From assembly GCA_002409145.1 (NCBI GenBank), contig DHUL01000044.1, positions 33,084-97,083 on the forward strand: 64,000 nucleotides of DNA. The letters are read 5' to 3'. Under the pieces are notes generated by a model. The model worked only from the letters and a program-made list of their open reading frames with translations. It was not told the DNA's origin and did not search any database. The position numbers and the translations under genes are program-made. Of this stretch, positions 33,989-41,472 are shown in pieces. Numbering within the stretch: the stretch's first letter is position 1; every line of letters begins with the position of its first letter. This DNA is from Bacteroidales bacterium UBA5235 (lineage in GTDB: Bacteria; Bacteroidota; Bacteroidia; Bacteroidales; VadinHA17).

Positions 33989-34999
33989 ATGATTATGGCC
34001 ATCAGAAAGCTTCTGCTTCTACTTTTTATTTTGTCTCTCCTGGCAACACCGGAGGCAACAGGCCAGGAGCCTGACACGGTAAAATCGGTCCGCGGAGCCT
34101 CAAACAGCCTTTACGCAGAGGACAATGAGAACAACTGCCTGGTATGCCATGGCAGGCTTGTCTACTCCCTTACCGACACCACTACGGGAACCACAAGAAA
34201 ACAGCTCATGTCTGAGCATAACCTGGTTGTTCCTGACATGTTCTACAATTCTGTCCACTGGAGCTTCAGCTGCCTTGACTGTCATTCCGAAGGATTCAAG
34301 ACATTTCCCCATCCCCTGGAAACCCGGTTTGAGAGCTCCTGGGGGTGCATAGACTGTCATGGCTATGACCCGAACTACGCCCGGTACAAGTTTGAGGAGA
34401 TAGATGCCGAGTATCAGCGCAGCATACATTACACTGCAACTGAAGGACTGATATCATGCTGGAAATGCCATGACCCTCACTATTACAATCCGCTTGCCAG
34501 GCAGGCCAGGGGTGGACGGGAATATATCATCCGCTCAAATGAGATGTGTCTCCGTTGCCACGGTAACTCTGACGTGATGGGTCTGATAAATGACGAGAAT
34601 GTCAGTATCGTATTGCCGAAGCATGAATGGCTTCCCGATGTGGACCGTCACATGGAGGCTGTCAGGTGCATAGACTGCCATACAAGGATGAATGACAGTG
34701 TCCTCGTGGCTCATGAGGTGATGCCGGCTGACAGTGCTGTCAGGGGATGTGCCGAATGTCACAGTCAGAACTCGATACTGATGGGCACACTTTATAAATA
34801 TGTTTCTCAGGAAACCCGTGTTGAGAAGGGTTTTCTCAACGGAGTGATCCTGCGAAATGAATCGTATGTGATTGGTGCCAACCGCAGCAAATTCATCTCC
34901 TTCACAGGTATGTTCCTTATTGGCATGACAATTGCAATAGCCATGGTACACACACTTTTCAGGATCATTATCAAAAGGAAGCAGGTAGTTCATGAGTAA
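33989..34999 (+). CDS. Seven-heme c-type cytochrome with C-terminal membrane anchor
   Basis: 336 residues with an N-terminal signal (LLLLLFILSLLATPEATG) and seven CxxCH sites (CLVCH, CLDCH, CIDCH, CWKCH, CLRCH, CIDCH, CAECH) spread over the periplasmic part. A single helix near residues 305-325 (FLIGMTIAIAMVHTLFRI) followed by KRKQ anchors it with the hemes outside. Such anchored multiheme proteins take electrons from a quinol-oxidising partner. The gene overlaps the cytochrome b gene by 8 bp, so the pair should form a complex. No known catalytic heme (Lys-ligated CxxCK) is seen, so it looks like a conduit and not NrfA. Confidence 0.85.
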   Translation: MIMAIRKLLLLLFILSLLATPEATGQEPDTVKSVRGASNSLYAEDNENNCLVCHGRLVYSLTDTTTGTTRKQLMSEHNLVVPDMFYNSVHWSFSCLDCHSEGFKTFPHPLETRFESSWGCIDCHGYDPNYARYKFEEIDAEYQRSIHYTATEGLISCWKCHDPHYYNPLARQARGGREYIIRSNEMCLRCHGNSDVMGLINDENVSIVLPKHEWLPDVDRHMEAVRCIDCHTRMNDSVLVAHEVMPADSAVRGCAECHSQNSILMGTLYKYVSQETRVEKGFLNGVILRNESYVIGANRSKFISFTGMFLIGMTIAIAMVHTLFRIIIKRKQVVHE

Positions 35000-35612
35000 G
35001 AATTTTTACCATTATCCGGTCTGGGTCAGGCTGTGGCATCTAACCAATGCCATCCTGTGCCTTTTCCTTATAGTGACAGGATTCAGCATGCTTTATTCTG
35101 ATCCTGATCGTGCCCTCGTTGTGAAATTTCAGCGGGCAGTCTCCATTCACAATGTGTGCGGAGTGCTGCTTACAATAAGCTATACCGCTTTCCTGATCGG
35201 TAATATTTTTACCGAAAACGGCAGGCATTACCTTGTTGCCGTCAAGGGCATGGCTGAGAGGCTCTGGAAGCAGGCCCGCTATTATGGATTCGGTTATTTC
35301 AAAGGTGAGGAGGCTCCTTTTCCCGTCACAGGCACCCGTAAATTCAATCCGTTGCAGCAGGTCTCATATGTGGGAGTGATGTATTTTATCCTGCCAATGC
35401 TGTTCGTTACGGGATGGGCCCTGATGTTCCCGGAGTTCATTCTGAAGAGATTCCTGGGATTCAGCGGCGTATTCCTTACAGACCAGTTCCATGTCATCCT
35501 TGGATTCCTGGTTGTTGTTTTTCTGTGTATTCACCTCTATGTCAGCACAATGGGCAAATCACCCCTGAGCAATTTCAGAAGCATCATCACCGGCTGGCAG
35601 GAGAGTCATTAA
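34992..35612 (+). CDS. Four-helix b-type cytochrome (cytochrome b561/thiosulfate-reductase-like)
   Basis: 206-residue inner-membrane protein with about four helices. Candidate heme ligands: His in WVRLWHLTNA (helix 1), VSIHNVCG (helix 2), LTDQFHVILGF (helix 3/4) and FLCIHLYVS (helix 4), the arrangement of diheme b subunits of formate dehydrogenase, Ni-Fe hydrogenase and PhsC-type enzymes. It would exchange electrons between the quinone pool and the overlapping seven-heme cytochrome. There is no molybdopterin or hydrogenase subunit in the locus. Confidence 0.85.
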   Translation: MSKNFYHYPVWVRLWHLTNAILCLFLIVTGFSMLYSDPDRALVVKFQRAVSIHNVCGVLLTISYTAFLIGNIFTENGRHYLVAVKGMAERLWKQARYYGFGYFKGEEAPFPVTGTRKFNPLQQVSYVGVMYFILPMLFVTGWALMFPEFILKRFLGFSGVFLTDQFHVILGFLVVVFLCIHLYVSTMGKSPLSNFRSIITGWQESH

Positions 35613-35641
35613 TAATTTGAGTATAATTAAAATCAAGGTTT

Positions 35642-36058
35642 ATGAAGAGAACAATTAAAACAATTTCCGTTGTGCTGGCAACAGCCCTGTTCGCCTTTGT
35701 TTCGGTAACGGCAAGTGCCCAGCAGAAGAAGGGAGAACCGTGGGTTATCCCTGCAGAGTACAAGAAGATGGCCAATCCCGTCGCCAAGGACGATGCAACA
35801 GTCAAGGCCGGGCAGGTCTCCTATACCAGGAACTGTGCTTCATGCCATGGCAAGACAGGTCTGGGTGACGGCCCGAAGGGCAGGATGTGCAAGACATTCC
35901 CGGGCGACTTCTCAGGCGCTGCCTTCCAGGGATTCACTGATGGAGAAATGTTTTACCAGACAAAGATGGGAAGAGGCGAGATGCCGGCATATGACAAGAA
36001 GGTTCCTGACAATGAGATCTGGAGTATAGTCAACTACATGAGAACGCTGAAAAAGTAG
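35642..36058 (+). CDS. Soluble monoheme class I cytochrome c
   Basis: 138 residues, signal peptide to about residue 26 (TASA), heme site CASCH (Cys65-His69) in NCASCHGKTGLGDGPKG and a probable Met114 axial ligand (RGEMPAYDKKVPD), ending EIWSIVNYMRTL as class I cytochromes do. Likely a periplasmic shuttle. Last gene of the five-gene unit; followed by a strong terminator. Confidence 0.93.
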   Translation: MKRTIKTISVVLATALFAFVSVTASAQQKKGEPWVIPAEYKKMANPVAKDDATVKAGQVSYTRNCASCHGKTGLGDGPKGRMCKTFPGDFSGAAFQGFTDGEMFYQTKMGRGEMPAYDKKVPDNEIWSIVNYMRTLKK

Positions 36059-36080
36059 ATTTCAATAGTAAATAAAAAAA

Positions 36081-36111
36081 GCTGTCCGCGTTGGCGGGCA
36101 GCTTTTTTTTT
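36081..36111. terminator. Bidirectional terminator between the cytochrome operons
   Basis: 9-bp stem (36081-36089 with 36094-36102, one G-U pair) with GTTG loop, nine T after (36103-36111) and seven A before (36074-36080). It serves both the plus-strand unit and the convergent hexaheme gene. Confidence 0.9.
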
Positions 36112-36126
36112 GTGCTTTTGTAATCA

Positions 36127-37200
36127 CTATTTTGCCGGATCAGCGAATCCCAGGGTCTCCATTGTTGCAATTGAGTTGTCAAGCAGAGTCCTGATGTAAC
36201 CGGGGTTGTGAAGGCCGTTGCTGCGGTCTTCCTTTACGGTGTTGTAGTTCAGGTAAGCCAGGACGGCGTTGGCCTTGAAGGTGCCTGCCTTCGCCAGGCC
36301 TGTTGCAGGATTGTATACGCCTGCTTCTGTCAGCTGTGCTTCCAGTCGTCCCATTTTGTCTTCGATGTCAGCTGTCAGGGCGTTGACCTTACCGTCGATT
36401 TCCGTTGCGTTCGTATGGCATGTTGTGCATCCTGTTTTAAGCAGCGTCTCTGTTCCGTGGCTGTCATACATTAATCCCATGTTGTGTCCGCCTGCCAGGT
36501 ATCCGTAAGGGGTTGACATGTGGCAGGTGACGCATCCGTTGGCAGTTGAGTGAGGATTATTTGTGGGATGAGCCTCTCCCGGGAGTTCAAACGGGGTCTT
36601 GCCGAGGATGAGGTTGGTGTTCGGTCCGTGATGCGGTCCGATACGGGTTCCGTTGGAGGCAATTGTAAAATCAGCTCCGTTAACCGTTGGTGCCGGATTG
36701 ACAGACCGTGACTGATGACAGAAGGCACACTGGTTGCTGCTTCCTTTATCCCAGATGACATCTGCTCCGGCGTACTTGACCTCCAGTGTCTGAGCGCCCG
36801 GATTGGTCAGGGCCCAGTCAGCATCTGAGTAGGTGTCGTGAATATTGTGGCATGTGGCGCAGTTGATCTGCATCGGGTTCGAGGGAACAGAGATGTTGGC
36901 TGTTGAACCTTCAGCCAGATACTCGAGGAATCCCTGGCTGGTGTGACACTGCACACATCCGGCCCTGTTGGCATAGGCTGCATTACCCCCCCTGGCATGA
37001 GTTGACTCACTCCATTGTGCAGAGAATGCTGACATAGGGCTGCTGGAATTGTGGCATTCGGCACAACCGAGTGTTGTTCCGGGATCACCCTTGTCGCCCT
37101 TGGGGCCATCCTCACCTACCGGACCCATAGGGCCTTCACAGGAGGCCATTATAAGACCTGCTGATACAACAAGTGCAGCAAATTTCAGATTTTTTTTCAT
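36127..37200 (-). CDS. Six-heme c-type cytochrome lipoprotein with collagen-like Gly-X-Y segment
   Basis: 357 residues from ATG 37200 (an open frame reaches 37281). Lipobox IMASC, Cys21, then six Gly-X-Y triplets at residues 23-40 (GPMGPVGEDGPKGDKGDP). Six CxxCH sites follow: CAECH, CVQCH, CATCH, CAFCH, CVTCH and CTTCH. Extra His (IGPHHGPN, GGHNMGLMYDSHG) may be distal ligands. The C-terminal 80 residues are helical and heme-free. It is probably at the outer membrane or cell surface, with the collagen-like part as a rigid or trimerising stalk. A related gene was not recognised. It faces the five-gene cytochrome unit and is divergent from the Crp/Fnr gene. Confidence 0.85.
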   Translation of the reverse strand: MKKNLKFAALVVSAGLIMASCEGPMGPVGEDGPKGDKGDPGTTLGCAECHNSSSPMSAFSAQWSESTHARGGNAAYANRAGCVQCHTSQGFLEYLAEGSTANISVPSNPMQINCATCHNIHDTYSDADWALTNPGAQTLEVKYAGADVIWDKGSSNQCAFCHQSRSVNPAPTVNGADFTIASNGTRIGPHHGPNTNLILGKTPFELPGEAHPTNNPHSTANGCVTCHMSTPYGYLAGGHNMGLMYDSHGTETLLKTGCTTCHTNATEIDGKVNALTADIEDKMGRLEAQLTEAGVYNPATGLAKAGTFKANAVLAYLNYNTVKEDRSNGLHNPGYIRTLLDNSIATMETLGFADPAK

Positions 37201-37313
37201 ATAGGTTTTTATTTCGAATTTTTCCGATGAAAGGTAACAAGACCGTTGATTGGTCAGTACGCCGGGGCGTTGATATTTCAATCACAATGGATTGATATGT
37301 GCAGTCAGTCAGA

Positions 37314-37350
37314 TTGACAAAGATCAAATGCCGCTATGATATATGTCATA
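37314..37350. promoter_or_regulatory. FNR-like box and second palindrome in divergent region
   Basis: TTGACAAAGATCAA at 37314-37327 differs by one base from TTGATnnnnATCAA, the FNR consensus. Eight bases on, 37335-37350 has TATGA/TCATA arms separated by six bases. Centres lie 83 and 61 bp before the Crp/Fnr gene and about 120 and 142 bp before the hexaheme gene. Both are candidates for autoregulation or divergent control. Confidence 0.5.
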
Positions 37351-37403
37351 ATTGCCTGACCCTAAAGAAATGACCAGGTAAATTTACATCAAAATCTAAC
37401 CGG

Positions 37404-38099
37404 ATGTATACAGATAACAAGATAATCAGTTGTGAATTCTGTTCCAGGTGCTGGTCGAACTTCAAAACCCTCTCTGCAGAGGAATTTGAACTCATCAACA
37501 AAAACAGGTATGAAGCCAGCTTCAAGCCTTCTGAGATAATCATCAAGCAGGGCTCGCCCTCTTCAAATGCAATATTCCTCCTTTCAGGACTGGCCAAGGT
37601 ATATATGGAAGGGTATGCCGGGAAGAATCTCATTCTCAACCTGGCAGGACCAAAAACGCTGCTTGCGGGACCGGGAGTTCATGTGAACTCAAGATATTGT
37701 TATTCCGTGGCGGCCATTACCCATGTGCAGGCCTGCTTCATCAATTTTGACATCATCAGGAATGTGATATCAGCCAATCCCGGCTTCGCGGAAGGCTTTA
37801 TCGAGGACCTCAGCGAAAAAGCACTGAAAATTCAGCAGAAGATGCTTAACCTGACCCAGAAAAAGATGCACGGAAGGCTCGCCGAAGCATTGCTTTATTT
37901 TTCAGACTCCGTCTTCCAATCTGATGAATTTGAGATGGTGCTCTCACGCCAGGAACTTGGTGAGATGACCAATATGGCCAAGGAGAGCGTTGTCAGAATT
38001 ATTGGTGAGTTTGAAAACGAGAATATTATTCATGCCACTCCCAGATCTGTCAGGATACTCAATAGAGAAAAACTGCTGGTAATTTCCGAAAAGGGATAG
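37404..38099 (+). CDS. Crp/Fnr-family regulator with N-terminal CxxCxxC
   Basis: 231 residues: N-terminal Cys10-x2-Cys13-x2-Cys16 (CEFCSRC), a cyclic-nucleotide-fold domain (about 25-140) without the cAMP-binding Arg/Ser signature, and a C-terminal winged helix (about 155-230) with recognition helix GEMTNMAKESVVRIIGEF. The E-S-V-V-R pattern parallels E-T-I-S-R of FNR, which reads TTGAT half-sites. The Cys group, with Cys in YCYSVAA or QACFINF, could bind an Fe-S cluster or heme, making it an oxygen or redox sensor. It precedes ccsBA by 20 bp and is co-transcribed with it. Confidence 0.85.
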   Translation: MYTDNKIISCEFCSRCWSNFKTLSAEEFELINKNRYEASFKPSEIIIKQGSPSSNAIFLLSGLAKVYMEGYAGKNLILNLAGPKTLLAGPGVHVNSRYCYSVAAITHVQACFINFDIIRNVISANPGFAEGFIEDLSEKALKIQQKMLNLTQKKMHGRLAEALLYFSDSVFQSDEFEMVLSRQELGEMTNMAKESVVRIIGEFENENIIHATPRSVRILNREKLLVISEKG

Positions 38100-38119
38100 A
38101 TTTGTATTAAATTGATTTC

Positions 38120-41100
38120 ATGAAAGCATTACGGTTCCTCATTTCCCCTGCAATGATGGGTATACTCTTCATTGCTCTTGCAGCATCAATGGCTGCAGCG
38201 ACATTCATTGAGAACGATTTCGGCCAGGAGGCTTCCCGGGCGGCAGTTTACAACACCTGGTGGTTTGAGATGCTCTTTCTGGTGCTGGCCCTGAACCTGG
38301 TTGGCCAGATTGTCACCTTCAGGCTGTGGCGCAGGGGAAAGCTTACTGTTCTCCTGTTTCATGCTGCATTTATCATCATGGTGGCTGGCGCTGCAATAAC
38401 CAGGTACACAGGCTATGACGGTATGCTGCACATCAGGGAGGGCAGCTCATCTGATGTCACATTCTCCTCAGGCAACACAATTACATTCGAGCTCACAGGG
38501 AGTGACGGCACCCTTCTGAACAGTCACTCAGCACCACTGAACATTTCAGGAGGCCGCCACGGGAAATACAGGAAGAGTCTTGAAACCGACGACGGAAAAG
38601 CCACCCTTACCTTCGAACGGTATCTTGCCGGCGCTGTGAAAACGGTAGAGGAGACTCAGGGAGGCAGGCCGATGATATCACTGCTCTTCACACCTGATAT
38701 GGTCACCAGCGAAACCGTAGTCCTGGCTCCGGGAGAGTCGGCAATGATAGGCGATATGACCGCCGGCTTCGAAACCCCGGCTGACATTTCTGTTACAACT
38801 GACGGGATCTCATTCTTTATCAGGTCATCAGTAGGACTGAGATCAACCGTAATGAAGGAGATGAAGTCGGAAGAATATCCCGCTGACACCCTGGTGCCGC
38901 TGATGAAAGGAACTGTTTACACCGCAGGCAGCTACAGGATAATGCCACAGATGATGACCATGAGCGGCACAATGGTGCCATCCGTGACTTCGGCAGGACA
39001 GAGATCCGGAGGTGCGCTTGAGTTCACGCTGAAGGGTGATGGCTATCAGGAAAAAATCTGGCTGTGGGATGACGGTGATGAAGAGAGGTCAGTATGGAAG
39101 GGTGATGCCGGCAGGCTGACTGCCAGGGTGAGTTACGGTGCCAGTGGAAAGCAACTCCCTTTCAGCCTGAGACTTGACGACTTTGTCGTGGAGCGGTACC
39201 CGGGTTCCAACAGCCCGTCGGGATTCAGGAGCAGGGTAACTCTCATCGATCCGGGACACGGTATCGAAATGCCTTATGATATTTACATGAACCATATCCT
39301 GAAATACCGCGGGTACCGGTTCTACCAGTCGTCATATGATAATGACGAGCTTGGTACTGTTTTGTCTGTCAACCATGACCCGGCGGGGATGTACACCACC
39401 TATACCGGGTATGGGTTGCTGTTCCTGTTTATAATACTCTCACTTCTTAACAGGAAATCATTCTTCCGCACTGTAGCTCCCGGGCACTGGAGCTCGAATT
39501 ACCGCAAACCTGTTGCTGCCATAGCATTGCTCCTGATGACTTCCCTGTCACCTCTGAAGAGCCAGGAACTGGTAATAGAGCGAAAAGCAGCAGATAGTTT
39601 TGGTGCAGTGCTGGCACAGGATCAGAAAGGGCGGACGAAACCGCTTTATACCATCAGCAGTGACATCCTCCGGAAGGTGTCAAGGGAAAATAGTTTTGAG
39701 GGACTGTCACCAATGCAGGTATTCCTTGGCTGTTCGCTTGATTTCTACCACTGGCAGAACGTACCGCTCATAAAGGTTTCAAATGAGGAACTCCGCCGCG
39801 AGCTCAACCTGAAGGGCGAGAAGGCTGCCTTTTCGGAAATCGTAAAGATGGGCGAAGGTGGCGGTTACCTGCTTGGCTCCATGGTTGACAAAGCCTATGC
39901 AAAGAGTGTGACTGACCGTACGAAGTTTGACAAGGAGGTAATTAAGGTCGACGAGCGGGTCAACATATGCTATATGATGTCAAGAGGAGATTTCATGAGG
40001 ATATTTCCCCTTCGGGACAGCACTGATCACTGGGGCAGTGCGGAGGATGCTGCAAGGCACGGCATAGGAAAGGAGGATTCCCTCTTTGTGGTGAGCGTGG
40101 TTCCGATGTGGGCTCAGTCTGTGACATTAGTGGGGGGCTCATCGGCACCTCCGGCAGACTATATCACCGCACTCACCAACTACCAGCACCGTTATGCCGG
40201 GTATGAACTGCCTGCAGAGAGCAAGGTAAAGGCTGAACTCTTCTATTATCGGGCAAGGATATTTGAAAGGCTTTTCCCGTGGTATGCTACCGTAGGACTT
40301 ATAATGATAATTACAATCATTACCATGATTATCAGGGGCAGGGAGCTCAGGGGACCAGTCCTCCGGGTGCTTGCCGGCCTGGTTGCTGCCGGATTCCTGT
40401 TCCATACCCTCGGTCTTGGCATCAGATGGTATATCTCGGGCCATTCGCCCATGAGCAACGGTTATGAATCAATGCTCTTCATCTCGTGGGTGACATTGCT
40501 TGCCGGGCTGATCTTCAGCAGGAGGTCGCTTCTTACCCTTGCAGCCACCTCTGTCCTTGGCGGACTGACACTTATGGTGGCGCACCTGAGCTTCATGGAC
40601 CCGGAGATCACCAACCTGGTTCCCGTATTGCGTTCTTACTGGCTCACCCTGCATGTTTCCGTTATCACCGGCAGCTACGGTTTCCTGGGGCTGGGTGCCA
40701 TCCTGGGGATTGTCGTCCTTGTGATGATGCTTTTCATCCATGAGGGTAACAGGGAGAGGATCAGTGCCGTAATTGATGAACTTACGGTAATCAATTACAG
40801 AACATTGACCCTGGGGCTTTATTTTCTGACCATTGGCACTTTCCTCGGGGCCATCTGGGCTAATGAGTCGTGGGGCCGTTACTGGGGCTGGGACCCGAAA
40901 GAGACCTGGTCACTTATTACCATAATTGTATACACCCTGGTGACTCATTCCAGAATGATGCCGGGAATGAAAGATACGTACACTTTCAACCTGCTTTCAC
41001 TTTTTGCATTTTCATCTGTGCTGATGACCTATTTCGGTGTTAACTATTACCTGTCAGGGCTGCACTCTTATGCCGCTGGCGATGCAGTGCCGGTGCCGGC

Positions 41101-41185
41101 ATTTGTATATGTGGCTGCAGGAGTGCTCATCAGCCTGGCAGTTGCAGCAGGATTTGCATACCGGAAAGCGTTGAAGCGGCAGTAG
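38120..41185 (+). CDS. ccsBA: ResB-CcsA fusion, cytochrome c heme lyase (system II)
   Basis: 1021-residue fused CcsB(ResB)-CcsA protein that moves heme outward and attaches it to CxxCH motifs. N-terminal ResB part: three helices (about 5-100), a large periplasmic beta domain, and a fourth helix near 430. The C-terminal CcsA part starts near 715 and has the heme-binding WWD motif (ESWGRYWGWDPKETWSL, about 915-930) flanked by His in LFHTLGLG, TLHVSVI, VTHSRMM and GLHSYAAG. Present in one piece, as usual for Bacteroidetes. It would mature the cytochromes encoded just upstream. Confidence 0.93.
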   Translation: MKALRFLISPAMMGILFIALAASMAAATFIENDFGQEASRAAVYNTWWFEMLFLVLALNLVGQIVTFRLWRRGKLTVLLFHAAFIIMVAGAAITRYTGYDGMLHIREGSSSDVTFSSGNTITFELTGSDGTLLNSHSAPLNISGGRHGKYRKSLETDDGKATLTFERYLAGAVKTVEETQGGRPMISLLFTPDMVTSETVVLAPGESAMIGDMTAGFETPADISVTTDGISFFIRSSVGLRSTVMKEMKSEEYPADTLVPLMKGTVYTAGSYRIMPQMMTMSGTMVPSVTSAGQRSGGALEFTLKGDGYQEKIWLWDDGDEERSVWKGDAGRLTARVSYGASGKQLPFSLRLDDFVVERYPGSNSPSGFRSRVTLIDPGHGIEMPYDIYMNHILKYRGYRFYQSSYDNDELGTVLSVNHDPAGMYTTYTGYGLLFLFIILSLLNRKSFFRTVAPGHWSSNYRKPVAAIALLLMTSLSPLKSQELVIERKAADSFGAVLAQDQKGRTKPLYTISSDILRKVSRENSFEGLSPMQVFLGCSLDFYHWQNVPLIKVSNEELRRELNLKGEKAAFSEIVKMGEGGGYLLGSMVDKAYAKSVTDRTKFDKEVIKVDERVNICYMMSRGDFMRIFPLRDSTDHWGSAEDAARHGIGKEDSLFVVSVVPMWAQSVTLVGGSSAPPADYITALTNYQHRYAGYELPAESKVKAELFYYRARIFERLFPWYATVGLIMIITIITMIIRGRELRGPVLRVLAGLVAAGFLFHTLGLGIRWYISGHSPMSNGYESMLFISWVTLLAGLIFSRRSLLTLAATSVLGGLTLMVAHLSFMDPEITNLVPVLRSYWLTLHVSVITGSYGFLGLGAILGIVVLVMMLFIHEGNRERISAVIDELTVINYRTLTLGLYFLTIGTFLGAIWANESWGRYWGWDPKETWSLITIIVYTLVTHSRMMPGMKDTYTFNLLSLFAFSSVLMTYFGVNYYLSGLHSYAAGDAVPVPAFVYVAAGVLISLAVAAGFAYRKALKRQ

Positions 41186-41192
41186 GCTGTTT

Positions 41193-41232
41193 AAAAAAAA
41201 GCTGCCCCGGGTATAAACCAGGGGCAGCTTTT
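41193..41232. terminator. Bidirectional terminator between ccsBA and tRNA-His
   Basis: 8-bp outer stem (41201-41208 with 41221-41228), inner GG/CC pair and loop. Eight A precede it (41193-41200) and four T follow (41229-41232). The T-rich side serves the minus-strand tRNA-His. Confidence 0.85.
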
Positions 41233-41241
41233 CATTATCAG

Positions 41242-41315
41242 GGTGGAAGACCGGGTTCGAACCGGCGACCTCCAGATCCACAATCTGGCGCTCTAACCAA
41301 CTGAGCTACAACCAC
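41242..41315 (-). tRNA. tRNA-His (anticodon GTG) with two U-U mismatches in the acceptor stem
   Basis: Minus-strand cloverleaf: acceptor GTGGTTG with CTTCCAC, D arm GCTCAGTTGGTTAGAGC, anticodon stem CCAGA/TCTGG around TTGTGGA (anticodon GTG), T arm with TTCGAAC, discriminator C73. A G encoded at 41316 can serve as G-1 opposite C73. Pairs 5-68 and 6-67 are U-U. CCA is not encoded. Confidence 0.92.
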
Positions 41316-41329
41316 CGTTTTACGGAGTG

Positions 41330-41360
41330 CAAAGAAACAGCAAAAATCCCATTTTACAAA
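41330..41360 (-). promoter_or_regulatory. Promoter TTTG-N19-TTTCTTTG for tRNA-His
   Basis: On the minus strand TTTG (41360-41357) is 19 bp from TTTCTTTG (41337-41330), one mismatch from TAnnTTTG. The bases after it, CACTCC, are the same as after the rpmE2 -7 box. Confidence 0.6.
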
Positions 41361-41472
41361 CAGTTATTTTTATTTTGTTATCAATTCATTCAAATAGTAA
41401 CTTAGCCGTTTCAAAAACAGTATGGTATAATTATTGCGGCATCAGGGTTTTTCAATTACATAACGTGACAAT

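Noticed and set aside
33989..34999. NrfA-type nitrite reductase
   Set aside because: No CxxCK or similar catalytic heme motif and the sequence is shorter; it looks like an electron conduit.
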